NCBI GenBank assembly: GCA_031835245.1 | Contig: JAVKOQ010000219.1 | Location: forward strand, 1-64,000 | Length of the DNA: 64,000 bases | Reading direction: 5' to 3' | From: Balamuthia mandrillaris | Taxonomy: Eukaryota > Discosea > Longamoebia > Balamuthiidae | Shown: positions 34,911-45,479 of the stretch, one piece after another | Position numbering within the stretch: the first letter of the stretch is position 1 | Layout of the letters: every line of letters starts with the position of its first letter | Program-made: the position numbers and the translations under genes | The notes under the pieces: model-generated | Seen by the model: the letters and a program-made list of their open reading frames with translations, nothing else | The model's database searches: none | What the model was told of the DNA's origin: nothing

Positions 34911-35808
34911 TTACCAAATGGACATGGATTGGTTGAACAAGGAGGTCAATTCCTCAGAGGCAGTAGGGAGAGGCGCCAGCTTTAACACGCGATGCTGTGG
35001 CAAGGTCCCTTGCACCAGCTTGGGGACGTCCTCCTTCCTCACTCCCAACTCCGTCAATCCACGCGGCATCTTCAGTCGCTGCATGTAGTAGATGATGCGT
35101 TCAGCTAGCAACTCGCCAGCGGCTTCTCCTTCTTCCCCTTCGGATTTGTTATGGGTGGCAGTGGTGGCGCCCATGAGCCGAGCCACCTGTAAGTGCCTGG
35201 CTGGATCAGCTTTGGCGGTGTATCGAAAGACTGCTGGGGCATGCAACACCACGCTCACTTTTGTTTTATGCGTTTCATATTGAAAAAAAGGTTACCGGAT
35301 TATTTTTAAGAACTAAAACAAAGAAGGAATGTACGTACTGCCATGAGGGACCATTGGATGGTCAACAGGATATCCTTTTGGCACGTAGTTTAGCTTGTGA
35401 GCCATGCTGCTGACTGGATAGCTCATTCCATGCTTTCATAATTCACGAGTTTAGAGAGAGAGAGAGAGAGAGAGAGAGAATTTAGAAACGAGATTGAGAA
35501 AGCAAGTGCGGCGATAGTTACACATAAGTGAACACCAGCGCTTCCAAAACCAATCCCAGCAAAAGTAGCTAACACACAAGTAAAAGTAATTATTAGGACG
35601 AAAACGAAAATGCAAAAAAGCAAAACCAGAGCACAAACAGAGAGGAAAAGCTTTACCAGCAAGCATCATTTGTGAGCGAGCTTCGGCATCATTTTCATCT
35701 TCCACAGAGCGGAAGAAATACTTGGCCAGCATTCCTAACGATTGCAAAGACCATACATCTGCAATAGCTGTTTATGGCGTAGTATTGGCAAATACAATTC
35801 TAGAGAGA

Positions 35809-35856
<48 letters not shown>

Positions 35857-36087
35857 CTCACGATTGGAGCCTTGGTAAGCAGGACGCAATAACGGCGTTT
35901 TGGGGCGAGGTGTTCGTTTGTTGAATGGAATAGCTGTGTAAGACTCCAACGCATGACATAAAACATCAAACCTAATTATGGCCATATAATTTTGTGATGG
36001 AAGAAAATTCCAATGAGCAAAATATAAGAAGAAAAGCAACAGAACAGAGAATGAGAACAACAGAGTACATCCATGAAAAATTACGAG

Positions 36088-36118
<31 letters not shown>

Positions 36119-36313
36119 TAACCCGCTAGCAGCTTTGATTTCTGGGGTCATGGTGCGGGCGTTGTTTGGATCGACGAGAGCAAGAGTGGGTTTTAGTCTG
36201 CGATGGGCAATTCCTGTCTTAGATCCAGTGCCCTCCAAATCAAAGATGGCAACACCGGTAGCCTCGCTTCCTGTTCCTGCCTGAGAAACAATTCCTTTTT
36301 AATCAAAAGTTCT

Positions 36314-36345
<32 letters not shown>

Positions 36346-37960
36346 GATTATAGGTGAACTGTGGCAAAAGATAACGACATACCGTGGTCGGAACAGCAAT
36401 GAAGGGCTTGAGTGGACCAGGAGGGGGAAGTCCTTTGCCGATGGGTGGATTGACATAGTCAAGGAAGTTTTCTGGAGGATATGTACTGTACAAATTGGCT
36501 GCTTTGGCCGTATCCATCACTGCCATTAACAACAATGAGCACAAGACAGTTGAAGAAGGAAAATAAGAAGGATTTCTTTCAATACCGCTTCCTCCGCCGA
36601 CAGCAATGACAGCATCGAACTGACCACCAGCAGTCTTCTCCGCTTCTTGCAATACAAAACGAGAAGCGTGCTGAAAGGACTTATCGGTGGGTTCCACTTT
36701 CACTTGGTCGTAGAGAGTGAACTTGATGCGATGGTCCTGAAGAGACTGTAAGACAGTGGCCACACAGGGAAGACTTTTGAGATGTGGATCGGTGAAGACA
36801 ATAACATGTTTGGCTCCCATATCCACCATATCCAGTCCTATCTCTCTTGTCACCCCTTCTCCATATCTAATCTGAAAAGGATGAGAAGAAGAAGAAGAAG
36901 AAGAAGAAGAAGAAGAAGAAGAAGAAGAAGAAGAACAAGAAGAAGAACAAGAAGAAGAACAAGAAGAAGAACAAGAAGAAGAAGAAGAATAAGAACAAGA
37001 ACAAGAACAAGAAGAACAAGAACAAGAACAAGAACAAGAACAAGAACAAGAACAAGAAGAAGAAGAAGAAGAAGAAGAAGAAGAAGAAGAAGAAGAAGAA
37101 GAAGAAGAAGAAGAAGAAGAAGAAGAAGAAGAAGAAGAAGAAGAAGAAGAAGAAGAAGAAGGAGAAGAAGAACAAGAACAAGAACAAGAAAAAGAAGAAG
37201 AACAAGAAGAAGAAGAAGAAAAAGAAGAAGAACAAGAAGGAGGAGGAGAACAACAAGAAGAAGAACAACAACAACAACAAGGAGAAGAACAAGAAGGAGA
37301 ACAAAGAAGAAGAAGAAGAAGAAGAAGAAGAAGAACCATAACAAACAAAGGAGAGGAAAAACAGACAACGAAGAGGACCACAAGTTGCAAAAGAATAGAC
37401 AACAAAACAACGAGAAAGCAACCTGACGTTAGAGCCCGCCATTTCGAATGCATAGTCGCTTTCATCGTCCAAGGATGGAACGGCAGCACCACTCGTAGAA
37501 AAGCAAGAAGCTTGTTGTAAAAGTTGTGCAGCGCCCGTTTGTCGGTGAGCCTGTTGCAAGAAGCGAGTAGAGAGCCGACTACGATTGGCACTAACGAAAT
37601 GCTCGACTTTTCTCGAAGACGACAAGTCTAAACCTATTTGTTATGATGCTTTATGAGTCCCTCGCACACACGACTCGCACCAAAAAACGAAAACGATGAG
37701 AGCCGAATAACAAAACCTCGGTAAAAGAAAGTGGGATTGCGGCCAGAGGAGCAAGGGCAGCCACAAGCGCCGACATGTTCGCTGGAATGATTATGATGAT
37801 GCATCATACGAGCGTTTGGTAGAGCTCTGGTGGTGGCAAGTCGTCGGGTGGCCCCAGGGATGCCTCCTGCTGCCCCTCCTTTCAACATAGGCCTCAACGC
37901 AAGGGTGCCACCATTTGCTACACCAACAAGGTTGTTGTTCCTCTTCGCTACGCTTTTCAT
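34911..37960 (-). CDS. ADHFE1: Iron-dependent hydroxyacid-oxoacid transhydrogenase (ADHFE1-like)
   Basis: Mitochondrial group III alcohol dehydrogenase that transfers hydride between 4-hydroxybutyrate and 2-oxoglutarate in animals. The ATG at 37960 gives a presequence-like N-terminus (MKSVAKRNNNLVGVAN, then GATRRLATTRALPNAR). Conserved blocks across about nine exons: DYAFEMAGSNVR, IRYGEGVTREIGLDM, VEPTDKSF, the NAD-binding VIAVGGGS, MDTAKAANLYSTYPPENFLDYV, PLKPFIAVPTT, FDVLCHALESYTAIPFNKR (metal His), AGIGFGSAGVHLC, HGMSYP, and GTLPQHRVLKLAPLP. The match to animal ADHFE1 runs end to end; the stop is TAA 34911-34913. The intron at about 36880-37335 is a large GAA/CAA repeat. A GTCGAC site lies 31 bp upstream of the ATG. 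Confidence 0.93.
35452..35480. repeat. (GA)n repeat in an ADHFE1 intron
   Basis: A short pure GA run on the + strand, CT in the transcript. Similar runs lie at 35808-35852 and 36091-36118 in other introns of the gene. Confidence 0.85.
36312..36345. repeat. (CT)n repeat of the opposite polarity in an ADHFE1 intron
   Basis: A CT run on the + strand, so GA in the transcript of this minus-strand gene. It lies between the VPTT-coding exon and the GTGSEA-type exon, and differs from nearly all other intronic repeats in the window. Confidence 0.85.
36880..37337. repeat. Large GAA / CAAGAA repeat in an ADHFE1 intron
   Basis: About 450 bp of GAA with CAA interruptions on the + strand (TTC/TTG in the transcript). 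It directly follows the exon coding for GSNVR. It produces open frames of poly-Arg, poly-Leu and poly-Phe that are not genes. Confidence 0.96.
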
Positions 37961-38128
37961 CTTTCGCAACTCTTTTCTGGTTTATTTCGTGTCGACGTGG
38001 TGGTGCATTGCAAGGGCTCCTCTCTCTCCTCTCTCCTCTCTCTCTTCTCTCGCTCTCTCTCCTCTCTCTCTCCTCTCTCCTCTCTCTCTTCTCGCGCTCT
38101 CTGCCCCTCTCTCCTCTCTCTCTCTCTT

Positions 38129-38177
<49 letters not shown>

Positions 38178-38371
38178 GTGTTGGCCTCTTTGGTGGCAAG
38201 CCCATCATCCGCCTTGTGGCTACAAGGAAGGCAACAACGACGCTCTGTTGAGGCTCTCGTTTGGTTGGCAGTCTCACCATCCACGTTGCTCCACCAAAGT
38301 GACCAGGATGTTTGTTGCCAACCTTTCAGGCTTTATTCGCTTTTGCTTTTGCTTGTGGTACGTTGAGAGCC
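37961..38371. promoter_or_regulatory. Intergenic region with a CT tract and a GTCGAC motif
   Basis: Lies between the start of the ADHFE1 gene and the stop of the ABC-F gene. GTCGAC is at 37991-37996; CT-rich repeats span about 38022-38175. The non-repetitive part at 38178-38350 has no convincing coding frame. Confidence 0.35.
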
Positions 38372-40339
38372 TTAGGAGATCAGCAAGCTGGTGGCCGTGC
38401 TCGCCTGCTGTACCACAAGAGCGCTTCTGGCGGCTCGAATACGCAACATGTCCTGCAGGACCTGCTTGGCTGACTTGGGCGTGTACCGCTCCGCATAGGT
38501 CCTAAAGTTATCCACAAAAGGCCGCCCCTCCGTTTCTTTCTGCACCGTCAACGTGCCGTTCTCGCAGATCCACAAGTCTTTGAACACCTCCAGCAAGAAC
38601 GCACAATTGTGGCTCACGGCCAGCACGGCTCCTGGGAAGGTTTTCAAGGCCTCCACCAGAGCTGCAATGGTCTCTCCGTCGAGGTGATTGGTAGGCTCAT
38701 CCAAGAGCAGCACGTCAGGCGGCACTTCCTCTGCAAAGACATCGGCCAGCACCAAACGAACTCGCAAACCTCCGCTCAAAGCGCTGATGGGGAGCAGCGC
38801 CAGATCACCTCCTAATCCGAACCTTCCCAGGTGTTTTCTGACCGCTTCTTCCTGCGATGCTCCACTTTCTCCACCACCCATCAAAGAAACAAGAGCAGCT
38901 CCGCCGTGGCGCTGCAATAAGAACTCAGCGCAGGACTCTTGAAGATGTCCCTCCAATAGGGCAAGTTGGTTCTGATCCACGAGAGCCACCTTGCTGCCTG
39001 AAGGACGTCTGACCTCCCCGCGGACGATGACAGCAGGAGCTGCGTCGCCTGCCAATGCACGGAGCAACGTGGATTTTCCTGCGCCGTTCTTGCCCACCAA
39101 AGCAATGCGATCTCCAGCAAAGACTTGGGCGTCTAGGTCTGAGAGAAGGCTGGAGTCTGTCTTCCTTCTGGAGTAAGAGAGAGCCGCGCTGCGTAGCTCC
39201 AGAAGAGGAGCAGTGCTGCTAGAGACGCGTTTGGCCTCGAGATGACGTTTGGGCAGAGAGATGGAGACGGCGCGTTGTTGTTGGATTGGACCCGCACGAG
39301 AGGGCAAGCGAAGGGACTTGGCATCCATTTTCTTGAGAGAGTTAAGCTTGAAGCGTTTGCCGTCCTCCCGGTACAAACCTATGCGTTCCTGTTTCTTCTT
39401 TTCTCGGCTGGCAGCTTGCTTCATAGCTTTGTCGTTGCCAGTGCGTCGGGCGTGTGTGCGTTGCTGGCGGGTACTGGCCATCTGTCGAGCCTCCTCCTTT
39501 TGTTGGTTTTCATACTTGTTCTCGTGGAAACGGCGATACTCTGCCGCCTTCTCCTCAAAGGCCGCATAGTTGCCAGCTACGCATTGTAGGGCGCAGCCAT
39601 GGATGCTGAGAATATCAGTAGCCACCATGTCCAAGAAGGAAGCGTCATGAGAAACCACCACCACGGTCATGCCCTCCGCACGGCGCAGCAAAGCAGCCAG
39701 TTGAAAGACAGCGTGCAGGTCGAGGTGGTTGGTAGGTTCGTCCAAAAAGAGGATACTTGGTCGTACCAGCAGCGCTCGGGCCATCTCCAAACGGGCTCTC
39801 CAGCCGCCAGAAAGACTGGACACAGTACCAGCCTGCATGGCAGGGGTGAAACCCAGACGACGCAGCAGCTTCTCGGCCTGCTCCTCACTGCCATCCGGCT
39901 TCTCCAGCTCCATCATGATCTCTCCGATACGCTCCGCTATGCGCTCGGCAGCAGCCGAGGCGCAGTCCTCATCTTCTGAGCCGTTCTCCAGCCGGTCTAG
40001 CTCTCGAAGCAAGGCGGCACGGCGCGAGTTGCCGCTGGCGCAGTACTCCAGCACGGTGTGAGAGCAAACGGCGTTGCGCTCAGCGTCGCTTTGCCCCACA
40101 TACTGCACTTGGAAGGTGGCATCCTCCTCCTCGATCTGAGCGCGCAGCGATTGGAGAAAGGTGGTCTTGCCGGCGCCGTTCTGCCCTATGAGGCCATAGC
40201 GATGCCCTCGTTGGAGGGTCAGGTGGGCGTCGGCCAGCAACAGCTTGTCCTCCACGGCGAGAGAGATGTGCTTGCCCGTGAACACGGCCTCGCCTTGCTC
40301 GCTGACGTGAAACTCGCCCACGAATGTGACTTCCACAGG
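38372..40339 (-). CDS. ABC-F family ATPase (translation factor type)
   Basis: One uninterrupted frame of about 655 codons with two ABC cassettes and no membrane spans. Cassette 1: Walker A GLIGQNGAGKTT, signature LSGGWRARLEMA, Walker B ILFLDEPTNHLD, and switch His in VVVVSHD. Then a basic linker (RRTGNDKAMKQAASREKKK). Cassette 2: Walker A ALVGKNGAGKS, signature LSGGLRVRLVLA, Walker B VLLLDEPTNHLDGE, and AVSHN. ABC-F proteins bind ribosomes and use ATP to control translation or assembly. The 5' end is unresolved. The frame reaches 40336 as GTG, and in-frame TGA codons lie just upstream in the (GAT)n run, so a short upstream exon with the true ATG is needed; a likely acceptor is GATGCAG|AGCAC at about 40360. 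The protein is intronless otherwise, unlike its neighbours. Confidence 0.88.
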   Translation of the reverse strand, partial: PVEVTFVGEFHVSEQGEAVFTGKHISLAVEDKLLLADAHLTLQRGHRYGLIGQNGAGKTTFLQSLRAQIEEEDATFQVQYVGQSDAERNAVCSHTVLEYCASGNSRRAALLRELDRLENGSEDEDCASAAAERIAERIGEIMMELEKPDGSEEQAEKLLRRLGFTPAMQAGTVSSLSGGWRARLEMARALLVRPSILFLDEPTNHLDLHAVFQLAALLRRAEGMTVVVVSHDASFLDMVATDILSIHGCALQCVAGNYAAFEEKAAEYRRFHENKYENQQKEEARQMASTRQQRTHARRTGNDKAMKQAASREKKKQERIGLYREDGKRFKLNSLKKMDAKSLRLPSRAGPIQQQRAVSISLPKRHLEAKRVSSSTAPLLELRSAALSYSRRKTDSSLLSDLDAQVFAGDRIALVGKNGAGKSTLLRALAGDAAPAVIVRGEVRRPSGSKVALVDQNQLALLEGHLQESCAEFLLQRHGGAALVSLMGGGESGASQEEAVRKHLGRFGLGGDLALLPISALSGGLRVRLVLADVFAEEVPPDVLLLDEPTNHLDGETIAALVEALKTFPGAVLAVSHNCAFLLEVFKDLWICENGTLTVQKETEGRPFVDNFRTYAERYTPKSAKQVLQDMLRIRAARSALVVQQASTATSLLIS

Positions 40340-40969
40340 TTCTTCTTCATAAGGAGGTGCTCTGCATCATCATCATCAATGGTGACACCAAGTCTGCTAC
40401 TCACACTACTTGTTCTGTGTGAAGAAGGAAACGAAAACAAAGAAACGGTTCACGTTTCGTGTTCGTTTGTTTTTTTGTCTGCTCTGGTGGATCCTTTTTG
40501 GACGTAAGCCTGGCAAATTAATAGGTCGCTGTCTATCAGGTATGGCCCACCATTGGGGGGCTTGCAGCTGGCTGGTGTGGTGGTGGGCTTTCCAGTTTTT
40601 CTTTTCCTGTTTTTCTCACCTTCTTCTCACTTGTCGACACAAACAAATTTCAATTTATGTCGACGTGCGTTACCGCTCTCTGCTGGCAAGAGAAGGAGAA
40701 GGAGAAGGAGAGAGGAGGGAGAGGAGAGAGGAGAGGAGGAGAAGGAGAAGGAGACAAAGGAGAGAGGAGAGGAGAGAAGGAGAAAAGGAGAAGGAGAAGG
40801 AGAAGGAGAAGGAGGGAGAGGAGGAGGAGAGGAGGAGAAGGAGGAGGAGGAGAGAGAACGAAAGCGAGAAGGAGAAGAATTTCTATGAACAGAACAATTC
40901 AATCAGGAGACCAAAGGAAGAGGATCCGCTAACGAGTGGAGGTTTGGTTTTGTGTGTGGGGAGAGGTTT
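40340..40969. other. Intergenic or 5' region with a GGAGAA repeat
   Basis: It should contain the missing first exon of the ABC-F gene, which I could not locate. It has GTCGAC sites at 40633-40638 and 40659-40664 and a purine-only GGAGAA/GGAGGA repeat at about 40690-40880. Confidence 0.4.
40690..40880. repeat. GGAGAA / GGAGGA purine repeat
   Basis: An almost pure purine tract on the + strand upstream of the ABC-F gene. It may be in an intron of its 5' region. Confidence 0.85.
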
Positions 40970-42522
40970 TTATGAACAGAGGAGAGCGAGGGCTCCATCT
41001 AAATCGTCGTTGCAGAGGGTGAGGGCTTCTTTGACTTGGCTCTCCTCGAAGCCCATTGACAAGAGCGTTGCCACGTTGATTGAGGAAGGATTTCGTTGTT
41101 CCGCTTTGGCGATCTCCGCTTCCTCTTCGCTGTTTTTAGTTTGGTTAGTGAGAAAGAAAGAAGTGGAAGAAGGAAGGAAAACAAACCCAGAAGAAGGAAC
41201 AAGAGCAATAAGATTAAAATATAACTCGCCAGGGCATTTGTTGATAAAGTTGAGTTGAATGACTTGCGCTGCGTCTTGAAGAAAGGTGTTCCTAGTGGTG
41301 GGGCAGTGTTTGATAGGTCCCTCCTTTGTGCCGTCAAACTCATAAAGCGAGTTGTTGACAGAAGTGAAGCAGATAAAGTGGAAATCTGACCCACTTACTT
41401 CCCTATGCTGTTCCGAGTGTAAGAAGAATAAGAAGAAAACTATAACATATATCATGTAGCAATGGACGAGGAAGAAGGACGAACATTAGTTTGGCCGCGT
41501 TCGCCAACAACTCGATGTGCCTGGGTGATACCTTCATCGTAGCCCAACATTGTTCCTCGTTCGTGGGGACTTTTATCTTTAGTCTTCTCCAGAAATGAAT
41601 GCAAGCCACTGTCTTCCTCTTCGCGTTATATAATAACAACAAAAAAAAAAAAAACAATTGCATACACACAGCTAGTTTAGAAAACAAAAAACAACGAGAG
41701 AGACAGAGAGACAGAGAGACAGAGAGACAGAGACACCCTACGATTCTAACAAACCTATCCTAATGAGATCGCGGTTGTTGGCAACAGCATGAATGACTTC
41801 ACAGAGAGAAGAGAAAAGAGAGAAATAGTGAGCAGCCCGTTGTGAAGGGCAAAAGAGTCAGACAGGGGAAATACCTGCAATGCTTCCGCACGCATTCCTA
41901 ACGTGCTGTCGCATGAAGTACGGTTCAGCCTCGCCCGCTTCCTTGTCTCCGACTTGGTGGCCAGCGTTTAAGCCCTGCCGCTCCGCTGCGAACTGGTTCG
42001 TTGGGAATAGGAGCAGCAGAGCGAGGCAAGGGGTTGGCAGCATGGCCAGCAGATCGGAGGAAAGGCCGTAACAGTCGGCGAAAGCCCAGCCCTTGTCCAC
42101 TCCTATGCTGTATATAAACTTGAAGAAAAGGAATAAGAAATGAAAAAGAAAGCGCAATATCGATGAGAAGACGGCGAACAAAAACAGGTTCAAGATGAAA
42201 AAAACATATGTCTCTGTACCTTGTTCAAAACAGCAGGGTTGCTTTCTAACGGTATCCATTTCGGCTTTCTTGCCCCTTCTTGGGCATGGCTCTCTTGCCT
42301 TTCTTCATCTTTTTCATGTTGAACGGTCGTTGTCGTCGGCAGCAAATCATCATCCGCTTCATCCCCACATGACTGCCATGCTATCGTTTTGTCTTGCTGC
42401 TGACGTGAAGCACCAACCGATGATGATGACGATGATTGCAGAGACTCCTCGAACCGCCTGTTCTCATGGCCGCGTTCCCAGCCCGTTTGCTTCGTTGGCT
42501 CCTCCTCCTTCCCTGATGCCAT
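40970..42522 (-). CDS. Ubiquitin C-terminal hydrolase (UCHL3-like) with C-terminal UBA
   Basis: A cysteine protease that cleaves small adducts from the ubiquitin C-terminus. Start ATG 42522 (MASGKEEEPTKQTG); a disordered N-terminus of about 90 residues precedes KPKWIPLESNPAVLNK. The UCH core then runs: VDKGWAFADCYGLSSDLLAMLP, LALLLLFP, YFMRQHVRNACGSIA (catalytic Cys), a small exon HAVANNRDLI at about 41750-41780, SGSDFHFICFTSV (catalytic His), LYEFDGTKEGPIKH (catalytic Asp), FINKCPGELYFNLIAL. After that comes an extension with a UBA-like three-helix motif (NVATLLSMGFEESQVKEALT, then NDDLDGALALL), ending at 40970. The UBA is not present in animal UCHL1/L3 and should add ubiquitin binding. Several short introns; the middle exon boundaries are approximate. 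Confidence 0.88.
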
Positions 42523-43449
42523 GTGAGATCTCTTTCTTTTTGCGCCTGGTGTTGGCCACTTTGTGCGGACAGCGTGACATCAGTGCACTCTCGCTGCTCT
42601 GAGTTACACAAAAGGGATCTTCGCAGCAGGCATGTGCCCTTTCGCGAAGGAGCAGGTCCCTGGCAGGGAGTCGTCAAGGACAAGTCTTACTGGCCCTCTT
42701 GCTTTGCAAGTTGAATGTGGGCGGTCCTGTATCTGTCATAGACCCTGCAACCTGCGCGGCAGGGCGGGTGCTGCAACACAAACAACGCCCAGAGTGGTAA
42801 ACTTCAACCGTAATGTCATGGTGGTCCTCTTGCTAGGCAGCGCTTCAAGTCTGCGTTGCTATCTGGCGGGGCACGCTTCTTCTGGTGCTTGGCTCGCTTT
42901 TCTTTGTTCACATTGCGCGGTCCTTTGGTTGGTTGTTTCTTTGGGTGGTTGCAGACATCTAGGGACCACCAAACCACCATGGATAGCAGCTACCATAGCT
43001 TTCTTTCTCTTCGGCCGGTTCCTCTGCCACAACAACCCTCTCCTTCGCAGAGCCCAACACCCACGGGGCCTCACTCTCGCAGCTGCCACTTTGTACTGAG
43101 TTCGCAACGGCGGAGCCGCTGCCACAAGGCCCCTTGGGAGCCTCCCTGCCTTGCATCCAAGAGGCCTGAAGATCACAATGATGATGATGGAATCTCTGGC
43201 GGACGAGGACGGAGCCGCTGGGAGAGGAGGGCAAGTACCTCGCCTCGGTGTAACACCCCTCCCTAGGCCGAGCAGGCCACTGGCTCGCTTCTGTGTTTTG
43301 TTCGGAGTTCTTTGAGGGAATTTCTCAAAAAGGAAAATATAAATTAAAAGAAATCATGTAAGGAATGTGTTACATCACACCGAAAAGGGTACATGTGTCG
43401 ACAAAAAAGAAACACAGCAGGAAGCAAAAGAAGAAAAACGTAGCAGGGG
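42523..43449. other. GC-richer orphan stretch
   Basis: 927 bp between the starts of two divergent genes. Several frames are open; the most protein-like is on the + strand, 42979-43266 (MDSSYHSFLSLRP, Pro/Ser/Arg-rich), but it shows no domain or splice support. GTCGAC lies at 43397-43402, 48 bp before the carboxylase ATG. A small gene or decayed element is possible; not called. Confidence 0.3.
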
Positions 43450-45420
43450 ATGGCGGTGCCTCGTTTCAAGTCCAAGCTCAACCCCAACTCTCCCGAGTTC
43501 CAGAAGAACTACGCGGAGATGCAACAGGTGGTGGCGCAGCTTCACGAACGCTTGCACGAGAGCTTGGGCCAGGGCGAGCAGCGCCACATCGAGCGCCACC
43601 TTCGCCGAGGGCAGCTGCTGGGCAGGGATCGGTTGGAGCTGCTGTTGGATCAGGACTCCCCTTTCTTGGAGCTTATGCCGCTGGCCGGTTGGGGACAGGA
43701 CAACATGACCCTTGGTGGCAGCATAGTTGCTGGCATTGGCCTCGTTTGGTTTGTTGTGTTTTTTTCTCATCTGATTTGTTTTGCTTTTCTTTCTAAAATG
43801 TGCTTTGTTGGGTTGATAATGATTTGAAAACAGTGGAGTGGAGTGTTTGGTCTCGGCGTCGGTGGCTACGATGAAAGGAGGTGCTATGAACAAAGTGTCG
43901 GCTCAAAAGTCGCTTCGTCTGCATGAAATTGCCATGCAGAACCGCCTACCCTCTATCTCTCTCATAGAATCCGTTCGTCATCCTTCCTTCTTCTCGCTTA
44001 TGTTCTCCCTCCTCTCTCTCTCCCTCTCTCTCTCCCTCTCTCTCTCCCTCTGTCCTTATCTTCTGTTCTCTTCTGTTTTTATCTTTTCTTTTTATTGTGA
44101 TGAAACGTACAATAGTAACACCTCCTAATATGAAGGCAGGAGCAGACCTGACCCAACAAGACGAAGTGTTCCACTCTGGCGGCAGAACCTTTCGTGACCT
44201 GGCTCGCCGCTCCAAGGCTGGCCTCCCCACCATGAGCATTGTCTTTGGAAGCAGCACAGCTGGTGGTGCCTATAATCCAGGCATGTCGGACTACACGGTA
44301 ATGGTCAAGGACCAAGCTAAGGTCTTTCTTGGAGGACCTCCGCTGGTAAAGATGGCCACCGGAGAGGTAGTCGATGAGGAGAGCCTGGGCGGAGCGGACA
44401 TGCACAGCAAGCTCTCCGGCGTGAGCGACTATCTCGCCATAGACGAGTTGGATGCCATCCGTAAGGCCAGAGAGATCATTCACAACCTTCACTGGGAGAA
44501 GGCCACACCTCTGCCCAAGACACATTTGCTGCCCTCCATTGAGGGAAGGAGGACAGCAGAAGGAATTATAGGAGAAGTGGAGGAGCCGTGGTACGACCCT
44601 GAAGAACTTTTGGGAGTTGTCTCTCCCAACATTCGTGTGCCCTTAGATGTGAGAGAGATCATCGCGAGAGTGGTCGATGGCAGCAGAATCTCCGAGTTTA
44701 AACCGTTATACGGATCGACGCTGGTGACTTGCTTCGCAAGGATACATGGCTTTCCGGTTGGCATATTGGCTAGCAATGGAGTGTTGTTCTCTGAGTCTGC
44801 ATGCAAGGGAACGCAATTCATAGATTTGTGCAACCAGAGGAGCACACCGCTTATATTTATGCACAACATTACTGGTTTTATGGTTGGCAAGAAGTATGAA
44901 GAAGGTTAGTTTCTTTTTTGTATTCTTTTCTCGTCTCTCTATTCACCAAATACTAACAACGACAACAACAGGAGGAATAATTAAACATGGCTCGAAGTTC
45001 ATTAACGCCGTTTCCAACAGTGGCGTACCTCACATCAGCCTCATTCTCGGCGCAAGCTACGGTGCAGGCAATTACGGCATGTGCGGCCGCGCCTACAATC
45101 CCCGCTTCCTCTTCTCCTGGCCGCACTCCAAATGTTCGGTGATGGGACCGGAACAACTCACTGGAGTGATGGACATTGTGCAGAGAGAGGCGGCCAGAAA
45201 GTCGGGACGAACTTTGGATGAGGAGGTGGCACAGAGGAGAAAGGAGATGTTTGCCAAACTGGTGGAGGAGCAGAGCGATGCCTACTATACCTCTTCGAGG
45301 CTGATTGATGATGGCATTATAGACCCGAGGGATACAAGGACCGTGCTGGGCTTTTGTCTCTCGGTGATTTACTCTGCAGAGGTCAAAGGAGATAACCATG
45401 GTGGCGTTTCTCGTATGTAA
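43450..45420 (+). CDS. Acyl-CoA carboxylase beta subunit, closest to methylcrotonoyl-CoA carboxylase
   Basis: Carboxyltransferase subunit that moves carboxyl from carboxybiotin to an acyl-CoA; in MCC this is a step in leucine breakdown. Start ATG 43450 ([17 protein letters not shown]), stop TAA 45418-45420, four exons. Conserved blocks: [106 protein letters not shown]-like [75 protein letters not shown], and a terminal GVSRM. The [10 protein letters not shown] segment and the SRM end fit MCC-beta better than PCC-beta. No mitochondrial presequence is visible in the first exon, which is unusual for this enzyme. The biotin-bearing alpha subunit is not in this window. Confidence 0.92.
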
Positions 45421-45479
45421 CTTTTTATGTCTTTTTCTTTCTTTTTTGTAAAACAAAAACAGGAAAAAAAGAATATTCG

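Noticed and set aside
36782-37426. Poly-Arg, poly-Leu and poly-Phe open frames
   Set aside because: Any frame of a GAA/CAA repeat is open. The tract lies in an intron of the ADHFE1 gene.
38609-40061. Plus-strand frames inside the ABC-F gene
   Set aside because: They are shadows of a GC-rich coding exon. The minus frame has all the Walker and signature motifs.
42632-43099. 155-codon plus-strand frame as a gene
   Set aside because: Mixed composition, no domain, and overlapping equally long frames on both strands.
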